Assembly: GCF_004151105.1 (NCBI RefSeq)
Contig: NZ_PHRF01000041.1
Location: 248,001-312,000, forward strand
DNA: 64,000 bases
From: Streptomyces sp. L-9-10
Lineage (GTDB): Bacteria > Actinomycetota > Actinomycetes > Streptomycetales > Streptomycetaceae
Direction of reading: 5' to 3'
Positions 29,705-37,901 of this stretch are shown piece by piece. Each line of letters opens with the position of its first letter. Positions within the stretch are counted from its first letter, which is position 1. The position numbers were made by a program, and so were the translations under genes. The notes beneath the pieces are model-generated. The model had not been told where the DNA came from. It ran no database searches and saw only the letters and a list, made by a program, of their open reading frames with translations.

Positions 29705-30764
29705 ATGTGGACAACGTTGTCAACACCAATGCGCCAGCTGATGGCGCCGACCGTCGCCGCGCTGGTGATGAGCACGCTCGCGGAACGCGTACGACCGGCG
29801 TACGGCGGCGGCCACCGCGCAGATGCAGTTCTACAACAACGGAACCGGTCTGTTCGACACCACCGGCTGGTGGAACTCCGCCAACGCGCTCACCGCGGTC
29901 ATCGACAGCATCCGGGTCACCGGCATGCCCAGCTACCGGTACGCCATCGCCAACACCTACGAACGTCAGCTGGGCGCGGCGGACGGTCAGTTCCGCAACG
30001 ACTACATCGACGACACCGGATGGTGGGGACTGGCCTGGGTCGCCGCGTACGACCTGACCGGCGACAGCCGCTATCTGAACACCGCACGCGCGGACGCCGA
30101 CCACATGGCCGCGTACTGGGACGGCACCTGCGGAGGCGGTGTGTGGTGGAGTACGGCCAGGACCTACAAGAACGCCATCGCCAACTCGCTCTACATCCAG
30201 CTCAACGCGGCTCTCCACAACCGGATCCCGGGCGACACGGCCTATCTGGGCCGGGCCCGCGCGGGCTGGTCCTGGTTCCAGGGGACCGGGATGATCAACG
30301 GTTCGCGGCTGGTGAACGACGGGATCGATCTGGGCACCTGCCGCAACAACAACGGCACCGCCTGGTCGTACAACCAGGGTGTGCTGCTGGGCGCGCTCAC
30401 CGAATTGCACCGCGCCACCCAGGACGGCCAACTCCTCACCACCGCACGGCAGCTGGCCGACGCGGCGACGACCGCCCCGTCCCTGCACACCGCGGACGGC
30501 ATCCTGCGCGATCCCTGCGAGGGCGGGGACTGCGGGGCGGACGGGCCGTCCTTCAAGGGCGCCCATGTACGCGGGCTCGGCAAACTCAACGCCGCGCTCG
30601 CCGACCATCCCTACACGGCGTATCTGAGAAAGCAGGCCGACACCGCGTACGCCCGGGACCGCACTCCGCTCGACCAGTACGGGCTGCGGTGGAGCGGTCC
30701 GCCCGACAAGGTGGACGGCGCCCGCCAGCACAGCGCGCTCGACCTGCTCAACGCCGCTCCCTGA
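29705..30764 (+). pseudogene. GH76 alpha-1,6-mannanase with frameshifted signal peptide
   Basis: The catalytic domain is intact in the frame ending at 30764: [20 protein letters not shown], then [14 protein letters not shown] with the adjacent catalytic Asp pair, and [19 protein letters not shown]. Family-like residues ([17 protein letters not shown]) precede Met 29823 in the same frame, but there is no start codon before a stop at 29769-29771. A good start (ATG 29705 behind GGAG) and hydrophobic export signal ([17 protein letters not shown]) are in another frame. A +1 shift between about 29771 and 29790 joins the two. As read, no secreted enzyme would be made. A sequencing error is possible. 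Confidence 0.7.
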
Positions 30765-30874
30765 AGCGCGGCGGACGCGGACCCGCGGCTGCCGGTGGCC
30801 GGCCGCTGCGGATGCGGGATCGCCCGGCAGCGGTGATGGTGGACGTGACCACCGTTCCGAGCGAGGAGCCGAAC

Positions 30875-31072
30875 ATGTCGATGCTCGACAAGCTGAAGAG
30901 CCTCTTGAAGGGCCATGAGGACCAGGCGCACCAAGGGGTGGAGAAGGCGGGCGACGCGTTCGACCGGAAGACGGGCGACAAGTACAGGGACCAGGTCGAC
31001 ATCGCCCAGAAGAAGATCGATGAGCAGATGGGCACGCAGCCCCCGAGGGACGACAGGCCGCCGCACGGCTGA
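30875..31072 (+). CDS. Small antitoxin-like protein (MT0933/Rv0909 family)
   Basis: A 65-residue, highly charged helical protein (MSMLDKLKSLLKGHEDQAHQG, later AFDRKTGDKYRDQVD). It resembles the actinobacterial MT0933/Rv0909 antitoxin family. GAGGAG precedes the ATG by 7-8 bases. No toxin gene is adjacent: upstream is the GH76 gene, and downstream a convergent endonuclease III-like gene. Many Streptomyces copies are orphan and may act as stress proteins. Confidence 0.75.
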   Translation: MSMLDKLKSLLKGHEDQAHQGVEKAGDAFDRKTGDKYRDQVDIAQKKIDEQMGTQPPRDDRPPHG

Positions 31073-31152
31073 CGGGCAGGCCGCCGACGGGCCGTCGACG
31101 GGGGTCGACGGGCGCGGATCCCACTGACCGGCGGATCCCACTGACCTGCGGA

Positions 31153-31842
31153 TCACCCCACTGACCGACGGTCCCGTGCGCCGTCGGTCAGTTCAGTGGT
31201 GTGCTCTCCCGGCTCAGTGGTCTTCCGCTCCAGCGCGGCCCGTACCATCGCCGCCGCGAAGAGGGCCGGATCGGTGTCACCGGTGAGCCGCGCCAGCGCC
31301 TTGGGCTCGTCCGGCAGTCCGCGCCTGTGCGCTCCCTGGAGCGCCTTCGCGTCCAGGTACGGGGCGACCTCGGGCCAGACCCCCTGGACCTCGCGCAGGA
31401 AGATGTCCACCCCGACGGGGCCGAGGCCGGGAACCCGCCGGAGCAGCGACCGCAGGGTGGTCATGTCGCCGCCCGCGGCCTCGCGAAGCCGGCGCAGATC
31501 CCCTCCGTATTCCTGGAGCAGCAGCTCGGCGCCCACGCCGAGCTGTGTCGCGGTGCGTTCGTCGTAGCGGCGGTAGCCCCCCTCGCCCAGCGCGTCCACC
31601 CGCTGCTGCCAGGTGGCGTCCGCCATCCGGCGCGCGTCGCGCAGCCCGGCGTGCGAGAGCGCGCGGGAGGCCGCGACGGCGGTTCCACTGCGGATCCGCG
31701 CGCTCAGCAGACAGGAGAGCACCAGCAATTGGTAGAGCGGCTGCGGCGTGTTCCGCAGATGGATACCCGCCTCATCGGCGTAGGTCCGGCCATGGGTGTC
31801 GAGCAGGTCCCGTACGGCCGCACGGGTGCTGGCTGTCGGCAC
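31153..31842 (-). CDS. Endonuclease III-like (HhH-GPD) protein
   Basis: A 229-residue protein related to the HhH-GPD glycosylase fold: LYQLLVLSCLLSARIRSGTA at the start and the helix-hairpin-helix LRRVPGLGPVGVDIFLREV with its invariant Gly and the downstream Asp. The lysine expected for bifunctional Nth is not clearly present, and there is no Fe-S cluster. It probably acts in base excision repair or is a divergent relative. GTG 31842 is chosen because GGAGGAGGTG lies 5 bases before it; the ATG at 31902 lies upstream of that ribosome site. Confidence 0.7.
   Translation of the reverse strand: MPTASTRAAVRDLLDTHGRTYADEAGIHLRNTPQPLYQLLVLSCLLSARIRSGTAVAASRALSHAGLRDARRMADATWQQRVDALGEGGYRRYDERTATQLGVGAELLLQEYGGDLRRLREAAGGDMTTLRSLLRRVPGLGPVGVDIFLREVQGVWPEVAPYLDAKALQGAHRRGLPDEPKALARLTGDTDPALFAAAMVRAALERKTTEPGEHTTELTDGARDRRSVG
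31160..31192. terminator. Hairpin inside the 3' end of the endonuclease gene
   Basis: ACTGACCGACGG pairs with CCGTCGGTCAGT, perfect 12-bp arms with a 9-base loop. It starts 7 bases into the coding end of the minus-strand gene and could terminate plus-strand transcripts from the antitoxin-like gene. Just upstream, CGGATCCCACTGACC-like units repeat about three times (31115-31170). Confidence 0.55.
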
Positions 31843-31964
31843 GGCGCACCTCCTCCGTCCGGCGGACGCCTGGGCGGGGGCGATCCGTGCCCATGGCGTC
31901 ATTCAGTGGCCGTTTCCATTGTGGCGCGGTCAGGTATCAGACGCATGCGTTCGCACATCGAACC

Positions 31965-31976
31965 GGAAGCGCTTTC
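31965..31976. promoter_or_regulatory. LacI-type near-palindrome upstream of the SGNH hydrolase
   Basis: GGAAGCGCTTTC is a palindrome apart from its second base, with the central CG of LacI-family sites. It lies 58 bases before the hydrolase start. The core differs from the GAGAGCGCTCTC boxes, so a different LacI protein is possible. Confidence 0.35.
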
Positions 31977-32033
31977 TGTCCGTGCCATGAATGACATGGG
32001 CACGACTTCCGCTACGAGAGGGATCACCCCGCA

Positions 32034-33284
32034 ATGAACAGACCGCAGTTACCCCGACGCGTCCGGCGCTCGGTCGCCGTTGCCGTCCTCGCTCTCTGTT
32101 CGGTCCTCGCGGTCCCGACCGCGTCCTCCGCCCTTCCCGCCCCCGCCGTCTCCGCTCCGGCCGCCTCCGCCGCCACCACCCCCGTCGTCACCTGGGCGGC
32201 GAGCGCGGACCGGCTCGACGCCGCCGTGCCCGCGCGCACCCACCGGGTCGTCGTCCACACCAGCGCGGGCGGCAGTGCGCTGCGGATCCGGCTGTCGAAC
32301 GCCTTCGGCGAGCAGCCGGTGACCTTCGGGCGCGCCTATGTGGGCGTACGGGCCTCGGGCGCGGCCCTGGTGCCCGGCAGCAACCGCGCGCTGTCCTTCC
32401 GCGGCGCCGCCTCGGTCACGGTCCCGCCCGGCGGTTCCGTATACAGCGATCCGCTGCCCGGCACGGTGCGGCCGCAGTCCGATCTGGCCATCAGTGTGTA
32501 CGTGCAGAACGCGGCCGGAACCGCCACCGGCCACCGGATGGGGCTCCAGACCTCCTACATCGCCCCCAGCGGTGACCACGCGGCCGAGGACACCGCCACG
32601 GCCTTCACCCAGCAGACCGGCTTCCGCTATTACCTCGACGCGGTCGTGGTCGACGCCCCGAGCGGTACCGGGGCCGTCGTCGCGCTCGGCGACTCGATCA
32701 CGGACGGCGCCATCTCCACCTCCGACGCCAACCGCCGCTGGCCCGACTTCCTCGCGGGCCGGCTCCAGAGCGATCGCCGCACCACCCTCAAGGGCGTGGC
32801 CAACGAGGGGATCTCGGGCAACAAGGTCCTCTCCGACGGCGCGGGCGAGAGCGCGCTGAAGCGGCTCGACCGGGACGTACTGTCGCAGAGCGGTCTGCGC
32901 ACGGTCATCCTGCTCGAAGGCGTCAATGACATCAAGGCGACCCCGGCGCCCACGGCCGCCCAAGTCATCGCCGGATACCGGGAGATCGTGGCCCGGACCC
33001 ATGCGGCCGGTGCCTGTGTGGTGGGCGCGACCGTCATGCCGTACCAGGGCTGGGGCGAGTGGACCGCGGGCGGCGAAGCGGTCCGCCAGGAGGTCAACAC
33101 CTTCATCCGGGAGAGCGGCGTGTTCGACGGGGTCGCGGACTTCGACGCCGCGGTCAAGGACCCGGCGGCCCCGTCGAAGATCCTGCCCGCGTACGACAGC
33201 GGGGACCATCTGCACCCGAACGACGCGGGGATGAAGGTCATGAGCGACACCGTCGACGTGCGCGCTCTGCGCTGCGGCCGGTAG
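32034..33284 (+). CDS. Secreted SGNH/GDSL hydrolase
   Basis: A 416-residue secreted esterase-type protein. The signal peptide is followed by an Ala/Pro-rich stretch (SALPAPAVSAPAASAA). An N-terminal beta-domain of about 150 residues precedes the SGNH domain: block I GDSITDG, block II GISGNKV, block III GVND, and block V DHLHPND with the catalytic Asp and His. This layout matches secreted GDSL esterases (CE2/CE3-like or lipase-annotated). The start at ATG 32034 follows GAGGGATCACCCCGCA. No partner gene; the next gene is convergent. Confidence 0.87.
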   Translation: MNRPQLPRRVRRSVAVAVLALCSVLAVPTASSALPAPAVSAPAASAATTPVVTWAASADRLDAAVPARTHRVVVHTSAGGSALRIRLSNAFGEQPVTFGRAYVGVRASGAALVPGSNRALSFRGAASVTVPPGGSVYSDPLPGTVRPQSDLAISVYVQNAAGTATGHRMGLQTSYIAPSGDHAAEDTATAFTQQTGFRYYLDAVVVDAPSGTGAVVALGDSITDGAISTSDANRRWPDFLAGRLQSDRRTTLKGVANEGISGNKVLSDGAGESALKRLDRDVLSQSGLRTVILLEGVNDIKATPAPTAAQVIAGYREIVARTHAAGACVVGATVMPYQGWGEWTAGGEAVRQEVNTFIRESGVFDGVADFDAAVKDPAAPSKILPAYDSGDHLHPNDAGMKVMSDTVDVRALRCGR

Positions 33285-33305
33285 GTCACGGCTGTCGCGG
33301 TACGA

Positions 33306-33337
33306 GGGGGCGGAGGCAGGTAACGGCCTCTGCCCCC
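33306..33337. terminator. Hairpin terminator
   Basis: GGGGGCGGAGGC pairs with GCCTCTGCCCCC (11 Watson-Crick pairs and one G-T) around an 8-base loop, between convergent genes. Confidence 0.65.
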
Positions 33338-33354
33338 GGACCGGTACGAGGCGT

Positions 33355-33418
33355 GGAGGTGTGACGGCATGGAAGTGTGACGGCATGGAAGTGTGACGGC
33401 ATGCGGATGTGACGGTCC
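33355..33418. repeat. 16-bp tandem repeat, four copies
   Basis: GGAAGTGTGACGGCAT is perfect at 33371 and 33387, with one variant before and one more diverged copy after. It ends a few bases before the stop of the NAD-kinase-like gene. Confidence 0.8.
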
Positions 33419-33429
33419 GTCAGGAAGGC

Positions 33430-34329
33430 TCAGCCGAGCAGCCGCAGCGCGGTGGACGATCTGCCGAGCCGGACCGTCTGACCCCACGTCAGCTCCAGGG
33501 AGTCACTCTCCATACCGTCGCCGAAGGCCACCAGCCGGTCGGACTCGACGGTGAGCCTGAGCCGTTCCGCGTGGTCGAGCACCCCTTCCACCAGCGCGGT
33601 GCCGGTGGTGGGAGAGGGCCACGCCTCCCTTACGTACCAGACCAGTCGGGGATCGGCGGGGCCCGGAACCGGCAGCGCGCTGCCGCGTTCCCGGCGTACG
33701 GACCGCAGCCAGCCGGTGGCGCCCGTGCCGGTGCCCACCAGCACCCCGGATGACGCCTGGGCCTCGGCCGGGGCGCTCTCGTCGTCCGGTCCCAGTCGGT
33801 AGCGTGCGGTCTGGTGGTCGGGCCGGCCGAGATAGATCTCGTTGAGCGCGAGCAGCCGTTGGGTGTCGTCGGCGACCGCCTCCACCATGGTCAGCTCATC
33901 GACGGTGCCTCCGCCGGCCTCCGCCGCCCGCAGCAGCCCCGGGGCGTCGGCCGCGCGGTGGCGCACCAGCACCCCGAGGCCCCGGCCGGGGTCGGGGTCG
34001 ATCCCCACCACCGGCTGGCCCGACAGGTACTTGGCCGCGTTGGCGACCAGCCCGTCCTGGCCCACCACGACCACCACATCCTCGGGAGCGAAGAGGAACC
34101 GGTCCAGGTCCGCGCGCTCCACCCGCGTCTGCCGCCATCGGAGAGGCATCGTGCCCGCCACCTCGGCCAGTGCCCGCCGCGCCCGGTGGTGCCGGTCCGC
34201 CACCTCGTCGACGGACCGGCCGCGCGAGGAGAGGACGAAGGCGGCCTGGCCATGGGTGCCGTGCCGGGTGAGCAACTCCTCGTACTCGCTGGTGCGGTAC
34301 ACCAGCACGGCGCGCGGCGCCAGACTCAT
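33430..34329 (-). CDS. NAD-kinase-like protein, coupled to an SPFH gene
   Basis: A 299-residue protein with the NAD kinase fold in degenerate form. The usual GGDGT loop appears as GQDG (90-93) in VVVVVGQDGLVANAAKYL. The NE motif is ALNEIYLG (163-164), and SGVLVGTGTGATGW (194-207) takes the place of the conserved GSTAY region. The chromosomal NadK gene is not nearby, and the altered first motif suggests a different substrate or reduced kinase activity. ATGA overlap at 34326-34329 couples it to the upstream SPFH gene, so the two proteins are made together. Function unknown; possibly nucleotide-dependent signalling at an SPFH scaffold. Confidence 0.65.
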   Translation of the reverse strand: MSLAPRAVLVYRTSEYEELLTRHGTHGQAAFVLSSRGRSVDEVADRHHRARRALAEVAGTMPLRWRQTRVERADLDRFLFAPEDVVVVVGQDGLVANAAKYLSGQPVVGIDPDPGRGLGVLVRHRAADAPGLLRAAEAGGGTVDELTMVEAVADDTQRLLALNEIYLGRPDHQTARYRLGPDDESAPAEAQASSGVLVGTGTGATGWLRSVRRERGSALPVPGPADPRLVWYVREAWPSPTTGTALVEGVLDHAERLRLTVESDRLVAFGDGMESDSLELTWGQTVRLGRSSTALRLLG

Positions 34330-35336
34330 TCCCGCTCCTCGCCCGGCCGGCCCAGCCTGGCCAGCAGTCCGGTGAGCACGTCGGGGGAGAGGGTGACGCT
34401 CTCGATGTGCGGCAGATTCTCGGCGAGCCGGGTGGCGGCCAGCGCGTGCAGCGTGGCGGCGTCCGTCTCCGCGTGCACCCTGAGCCAGGCGGACTGGGCC
34501 CGTGCCCGCGCCTCACCGGTCTCCCGCGCCGCCTCCGCCTCGGCCTTCGCGAGCCGTACGGTACGCAGCGCCTCCGCCTCCGCGCGTACGGCGTCGGCCG
34601 CCGCGCTCTCCTCGGCCTCGCGGCGGGCGTTGGTGCCGTGCTGCTCGACCAACCGCTCCTCTCTGCTGGCCAGTTCGATCCGGCTGGCGAGTTCGTTCTC
34701 GGCGATGGTCCGCTCACGCTCCACGGCCACGGCCCGGCGCTCGTAGGTGGCCCGGTCCGCCTCCTGCTGGATCTGCTCGCGCGCCGGGGTGCGCAGCGCG
34801 CGTTCCACCTCGGGCTCGGGCCGGATCGCGACGACCCGTACCGCCACCACCTCGATACCGGTCGCGGGCAGCCGGGGTTCCGCCGCGAGCCCCTCGGAGA
34901 TCCGCTCCCGTACGGCCGTGACGCCGTCCGCCAGCGCCGCCGACAGCGGTGTGCGGGCCAGCACATCGAGGGCGTGCTGCTGCGCGGTCTCGGTCAGCAG
35001 GGTGGCGAGCTGCTCCAGCGGAGCGCCGCGCCAGGCACCGGTGTCCGGGTCGATGGAGAAGTCCAGCCGGGCGGCGGCGGTGGCCGGTTCACTGATGCGG
35101 TACGTCACGGTGGACTGCACGGTGACGTCCTGGAAATCGGCGGTCCGCGCGTGAAAGGCCATGGCCAGCTCGCGGTCGTCCACCGGCACTTCGGAGAGCG
35201 CGGCGGTCAACGCCCGGAACCAGAAGCTCAGTCCGGGACCGTCGTGGACGAGCCGGCCGCGCCGGTGATGGCGTACATGGGCGGTCGGGGCGGAGCGCAG
35301 ATGATGCCGGCCGAGGCGCCGGGTGATGTCGGCCAT
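34326..35336 (-). CDS. SPFH/Band 7 domain protein
   Basis: A 336-residue SPFH-domain protein. The domain covers about residues 20-190 (GLSFWFRALTAALSEVPVDDREL, TVQSTVTYRI, PATGIEVVAVRVVAIRPEPEVERAL). A long charged coiled-coil region rich in Ala, Glu and Arg follows (about 195-295), with many RREAEE-type repeats. No N-terminal membrane helix is present, unlike stomatins and flotillins, so it may be cytoplasmic or peripheral. ATG 35336 follows AAGGGGG; the frame upstream is antisense to DoxX. It heads a two-gene operon with the NAD-kinase-like gene. Its promoter is covered by two operator-like dyads. Confidence 0.82.
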   Translation of the reverse strand: MADITRRLGRHHLRSAPTAHVRHHRRGRLVHDGPGLSFWFRALTAALSEVPVDDRELAMAFHARTADFQDVTVQSTVTYRISEPATAAARLDFSIDPDTGAWRGAPLEQLATLLTETAQQHALDVLARTPLSAALADGVTAVRERISEGLAAEPRLPATGIEVVAVRVVAIRPEPEVERALRTPAREQIQQEADRATYERRAVAVERERTIAENELASRIELASREERLVEQHGTNARREAEESAAADAVRAEAEALRTVRLAKAEAEAARETGEARARAQSAWLRVHAETDAATLHALAATRLAENLPHIESVTLSPDVLTGLLARLGRPGEERE

Positions 35337-35353
35337 GGAAGGGACCCCCTTTT

Positions 35354-35401
35354 TCGTCAGCAAGACGATATCGAGACGGCTGATTATCGTCAAGCTGACG
35401 A
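35354..35401 (-). promoter_or_regulatory. Promoter with two dyadic operators controlling the SPFH operon
   Basis: On the minus strand TTGACG (35393-35388) and TATCGT (35370-35365) are 17 bases apart, an excellent HrdB-type promoter. Two dyads of form TCGTC-N5-GACGA cover it: 35387-35401 over the -35 box and 35354-35368 over the -10 box and start point. Their centres are 33 bp apart, about three helical turns. Together they make an imperfect 19-base inverted repeat. Bound dimers would block the polymerase, so strong repression is expected. The repressor gene is not obvious nearby. Confidence 0.7.
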
Positions 35402-35535
35402 AAGCGGGTGGACGAGGCCAGGTCCCCCCGTACGGCCCATCACCGCCGCCCCCTGGCCCGCCGCGCCGCAGAGAGTGGAGTCGTACCGTCGCGAACCGCC
35501 CGCACCCACCATCCACCCCCCCCATGGAGCCCGCC

Positions 35536-36087
35536 ATGACCTGCCACAGCCGAAACGATCTCGGCCTGCTCGCCCTGCGACTGGGCACCGGCGCGGTGCT
35601 CGCCGCGCACGGCACCCAGAAACTGTTCGGCTGGTTCGGCGGAGGCGGGATCGACGGGACGGCCCAGGCGTTCGAGGCGATGGGTTTCCGGCCGGGCAGA
35701 CCCTGCGCGATCGCCTCCGGGCTCGCCGAGGCCGGAGGCGGCGCGCTGCTGGCACTCGGCCTGGCCGCCCCGGCGGCCGGGGCCGCGGTGGCGGGCGGCA
35801 TGGCGGGAGCCACGTCGGTACACGCCCCCAACGGATTCTTCGCCCAGTCGGGCGGCTTCGAATACCCGGCCGTCCTCGGCTGGACCGCGGCCTGCATCGG
35901 CCTCATGGGCGCGGGCCGTTACTCCCTCGACCGCGTCACCTGCCACGCTCTCGACCGGCCCTGGATGATCCCGGTCGCCTTCGCGACCAGCGCGGCGGCG
36001 GCGATCGTGGTCATCAAGAGGCGCGCCGAGGCCCTGGCGGCCGACCAGCGGGGCAACGCCGCGGACGCCGCCCCGGCAGAGGGCTGA
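35536..36087 (+). CDS. DoxX-family membrane protein
   Basis: A 183-residue integral membrane protein with four helices. LALRLGTGAVLAAHGTQKLFGWFGG is a typical DoxX start, followed by ASGLAEAGGGALLALG and VHAPNGFFAQSGGFEYP. The family is linked to thiosulfate or thiol-redox stress responses, often as part of an oxidoreductase complex, but the exact reaction is not settled. ATG 35536 follows GGAG by 6 bases; the ATG at 35524 has no ribosome site. It is divergent from the SPFH operon. Whether the dyads there also control it is unclear. Confidence 0.85.
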   Translation: MTCHSRNDLGLLALRLGTGAVLAAHGTQKLFGWFGGGGIDGTAQAFEAMGFRPGRPCAIASGLAEAGGGALLALGLAAPAAGAAVAGGMAGATSVHAPNGFFAQSGGFEYPAVLGWTAACIGLMGAGRYSLDRVTCHALDRPWMIPVAFATSAAAAIVVIKRRAEALAADQRGNAADAAPAEG

Positions 36088-36110
36088 CGCGGCTGTCCCT
36101 CGCCTGTGCA

Positions 36111-36198
36111 CGCCTGTTCACGTCTGTGCGCGAGGCACGCCTGTACACGCCTGTTCACGTCTGTGCGCGAGGCACGCCTGTACACGCCTGTCCGCGAG
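36111..36198. repeat. 37-bp tandem direct repeat
   Basis: Two identical 37-base copies (36111-36147 and 36148-36184) and a partial third. The unit is built from shorter ACGCCTGT / ACGTCTGT pieces. No gene is seen between 36088 and 36508: this repeat and low-complexity DNA are all that is apparent. Confidence 0.85.
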
Positions 36199-36508
36199 CC
36201 CTCCTCCGCCCGCTGGAGCGTCTTCTCGCGAGGCCCCGGGCTCCACGCTTCGCGGGCAGGACGGACGGCCCGCAGACGACGAACGGGGAAGAGCTGCTGG
36301 TGGCGACCACCTGAGCGTAGGCTGGTGGGGACTTCGTGAGGTGGGGCGGACGAGGGGCGCGCGGCGCCCCGACACTCAGTTGATGGAGCCCAGTTGGGGG
36401 ACGTGGGCGCGCGCTCGCACCGAGGACCACGCATCGGTACGGACCACCGCGCCGGGGCCCGTCCCGTCGTCCTTCCCCTCGGTCCGACCAGGGAGGCTGA
36501 ATCACGCC

Positions 36509-36853
36509 ATGGCAGATCTCAACATCCGCGACAACCGGCCGCAGGGCCGCTTCGAGGCGTTCGAGGACGGCGAGGCGGTCGGTGTCATCGCCTACTTCCC
36601 GCTGGCCGCCACGCCCGCCGCGCTGGTCGCGGTGCATACCGTCGTGGAGGAGGGGCACGAGGGCAAGGGCATCGCGGGGACGCTGGTGCGGGAGTTCTAC
36701 GCGATGGCGGCCCGCGAGGGCGTGCCCGTCGTACCCCTGTGCTCGTACGCGGCCAGATGGGCGCAGCGCCATCCCGACGAGGCGCCCGAAGCCCCGGCCG
36801 GGACGGTCAGCGCGGCGCGGCAGCAGCTGGCGGCCTCGCCGCCGCGCTGGTGA
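36509..36853 (+). CDS. Small GNAT-type acetyltransferase (YjdJ-like)
   Basis: A 114-residue single-domain GNAT-like protein (DUF/YjdJ group). It has RFEAFEDGEAVGVIAYFPL and the acetyl-CoA loop VVEEGHEGKGIAGTLVREF, then VVPLCSYAARWAQRHPD. The substrate is unknown. The ATG at 36509 has GGAGG about 12 bases upstream. The short length is normal for this subgroup. It is separated by 40 bases from the racemase-like gene on the same strand. Confidence 0.85.
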   Translation: MADLNIRDNRPQGRFEAFEDGEAVGVIAYFPLAATPAALVAVHTVVEEGHEGKGIAGTLVREFYAMAAREGVPVVPLCSYAARWAQRHPDEAPEAPAGTVSAARQQLAASPPRW

Positions 36854-36893
36854 GCGCGCGCGGCACGGGGCCGGGCCGTCTAGCATCGCGATC

Positions 36894-37523
36894 ATGCTGG
36901 CGCTGCTGCACACTTCACCGGTTCACATTCCGGTCTTCGACGCCCTGCGGGACGCCGACCACCCAGGACTCGTCCTGCGTCATCTCGTGGACGAGTCCCT
37001 GCTGAGCCGGGCCAGGGCCGAGGGTCCGGACGCCGTCGCCGCCGATGTCGAGTCGGCGCTCGCCGTCGCCGTCGCCGAGGGGGCGACCGCCGCGCTGTGC
37101 ACCTGCTCGACCATCGGCGAGGTCGCCGAGCGGGCCGCCCCGGCCGTCGGCGTACCCGTCCTGCGGGTAGACCGGCCGATGGCCGTGGCCGCCGCGGCGG
37201 CCGACCGGGTCGTGGTGGTCGCCGCGCTCGACAGCACCCTGGGAGCGACGGCGGCGCTGATCCGGCAGGAGGCGGGGGAGCGGCGCATCGAGGTGCGTAC
37301 GGTACTGGTCGAGGGCGCGTGGGAGCGCTTCGAGGCCGGTGACCGCGACGGCTATCTGAACGCGGTGGCCGCCGCCGTCGACGCCGTCACCGAAGCGGAT
37401 GTGATCGTGCTCGCCCAGGCGTCGATGGCCGACGCGGCCGAGCGCGCCGCGAGTGACATCCCGGTGTTCTCCAGCCCGCGTCCGGGGCTCAACGCCGCCG
37501 CTGCCGCCGCCGTCGCCATCTGA
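36894..37523 (+). CDS. Aspartate/glutamate racemase-like protein
   Basis: A 209-residue protein of the Asp/Glu/hydantoin racemase superfamily. The first catalytic Cys region is ALCTCSTIGEVAE. The second Cys of true racemases is not present: the equivalent position reads VIVLAQASMADAAE. Without the second cysteine it may be a racemase-like protein of other function. The start at 36894 lies at the family N-terminus MLALLHTSPVHIPVFDAL; no strong ribosome site is seen. It may be transcribed with the GNAT gene. Confidence 0.75.
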   Translation: MLALLHTSPVHIPVFDALRDADHPGLVLRHLVDESLLSRARAEGPDAVAADVESALAVAVAEGATAALCTCSTIGEVAERAAPAVGVPVLRVDRPMAVAAAAADRVVVVAALDSTLGATAALIRQEAGERRIEVRTVLVEGAWERFEAGDRDGYLNAVAAAVDAVTEADVIVLAQASMADAAERAASDIPVFSSPRPGLNAAAAAAVAI

Positions 37524-37555
37524 CCCCGGCGTCGCCGTCGCCATCTGACCCCGGC
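37508..37555. repeat. 25-bp tandem duplication including a stop codon
   Basis: Two copies of CGCCGTCGCCATCTGACCCC plus GGC start at 37508 and 37533. The first copy contains the final codons and stop of the racemase-like gene; the second lies just after it. It is a recent local duplication with no coding effect. Confidence 0.8.
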
Positions 37556-37664
37556 TCGGGCAACGCGGATCGGACGCGCCGGGTACGCGTGGATCCGGCG
37601 AGCGTGGGCACCCGCTCCGGGAGACATTGGGAACGCACGACTCCCGCACTTCTGGAGGTCCGGC

Positions 37665-37901
37665 ATGACCAGCCCCTTCCCCGATCCCGTACCGCCGGCG
37701 CCCACCCCGCCGCCGGGCCCGCCGGGGCCGGTACCGGGGCCCGGCCCGGCACCGGAGCCCGTCCCCTCGCCGCCGAGCCCCACGCCCATCCCCGAACCCG
37801 ATCCCGTCCCGCACCCGCCGGGCCCCGACCCCGTACCGGAGCCGGAGCCCTCACCCGGGCCACTGGGTTCGCGGGACCGTCACCCCTGGGACACGCCCTA
37901 A
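37665..37901 (+). CDS. Short proline-rich protein
   Basis: A 78-residue protein, about 45% Pro, arranged as repeats such as PPAPTPPPGPPGPVPGPGPA. GGAGG lies 7 bases before the ATG, which supports translation. No signal peptide or known domain is seen. It ends 4 bases inside the end of the convergent gnd gene. Function unknown; such short Pro-rich proteins are common and may be intrinsically disordered. Confidence 0.6.
   Translation: MTSPFPDPVPPAPTPPPGPPGPVPGPGPAPEPVPSPPSPTPIPEPDPVPHPPGPDPVPEPEPSPGPLGSRDRHPWDTP

Noticed and set aside
30875..31842. Toxin-antitoxin pair made of the small antitoxin-like gene and its neighbour
   Set aside because: The neighbour is convergent and looks like an HhH-GPD DNA repair protein, not a toxin.
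36111..36198. CRISPR or att repeats
   Set aside because: A perfect 37-bp tandem duplication with no spacers, integrase or tRNA.
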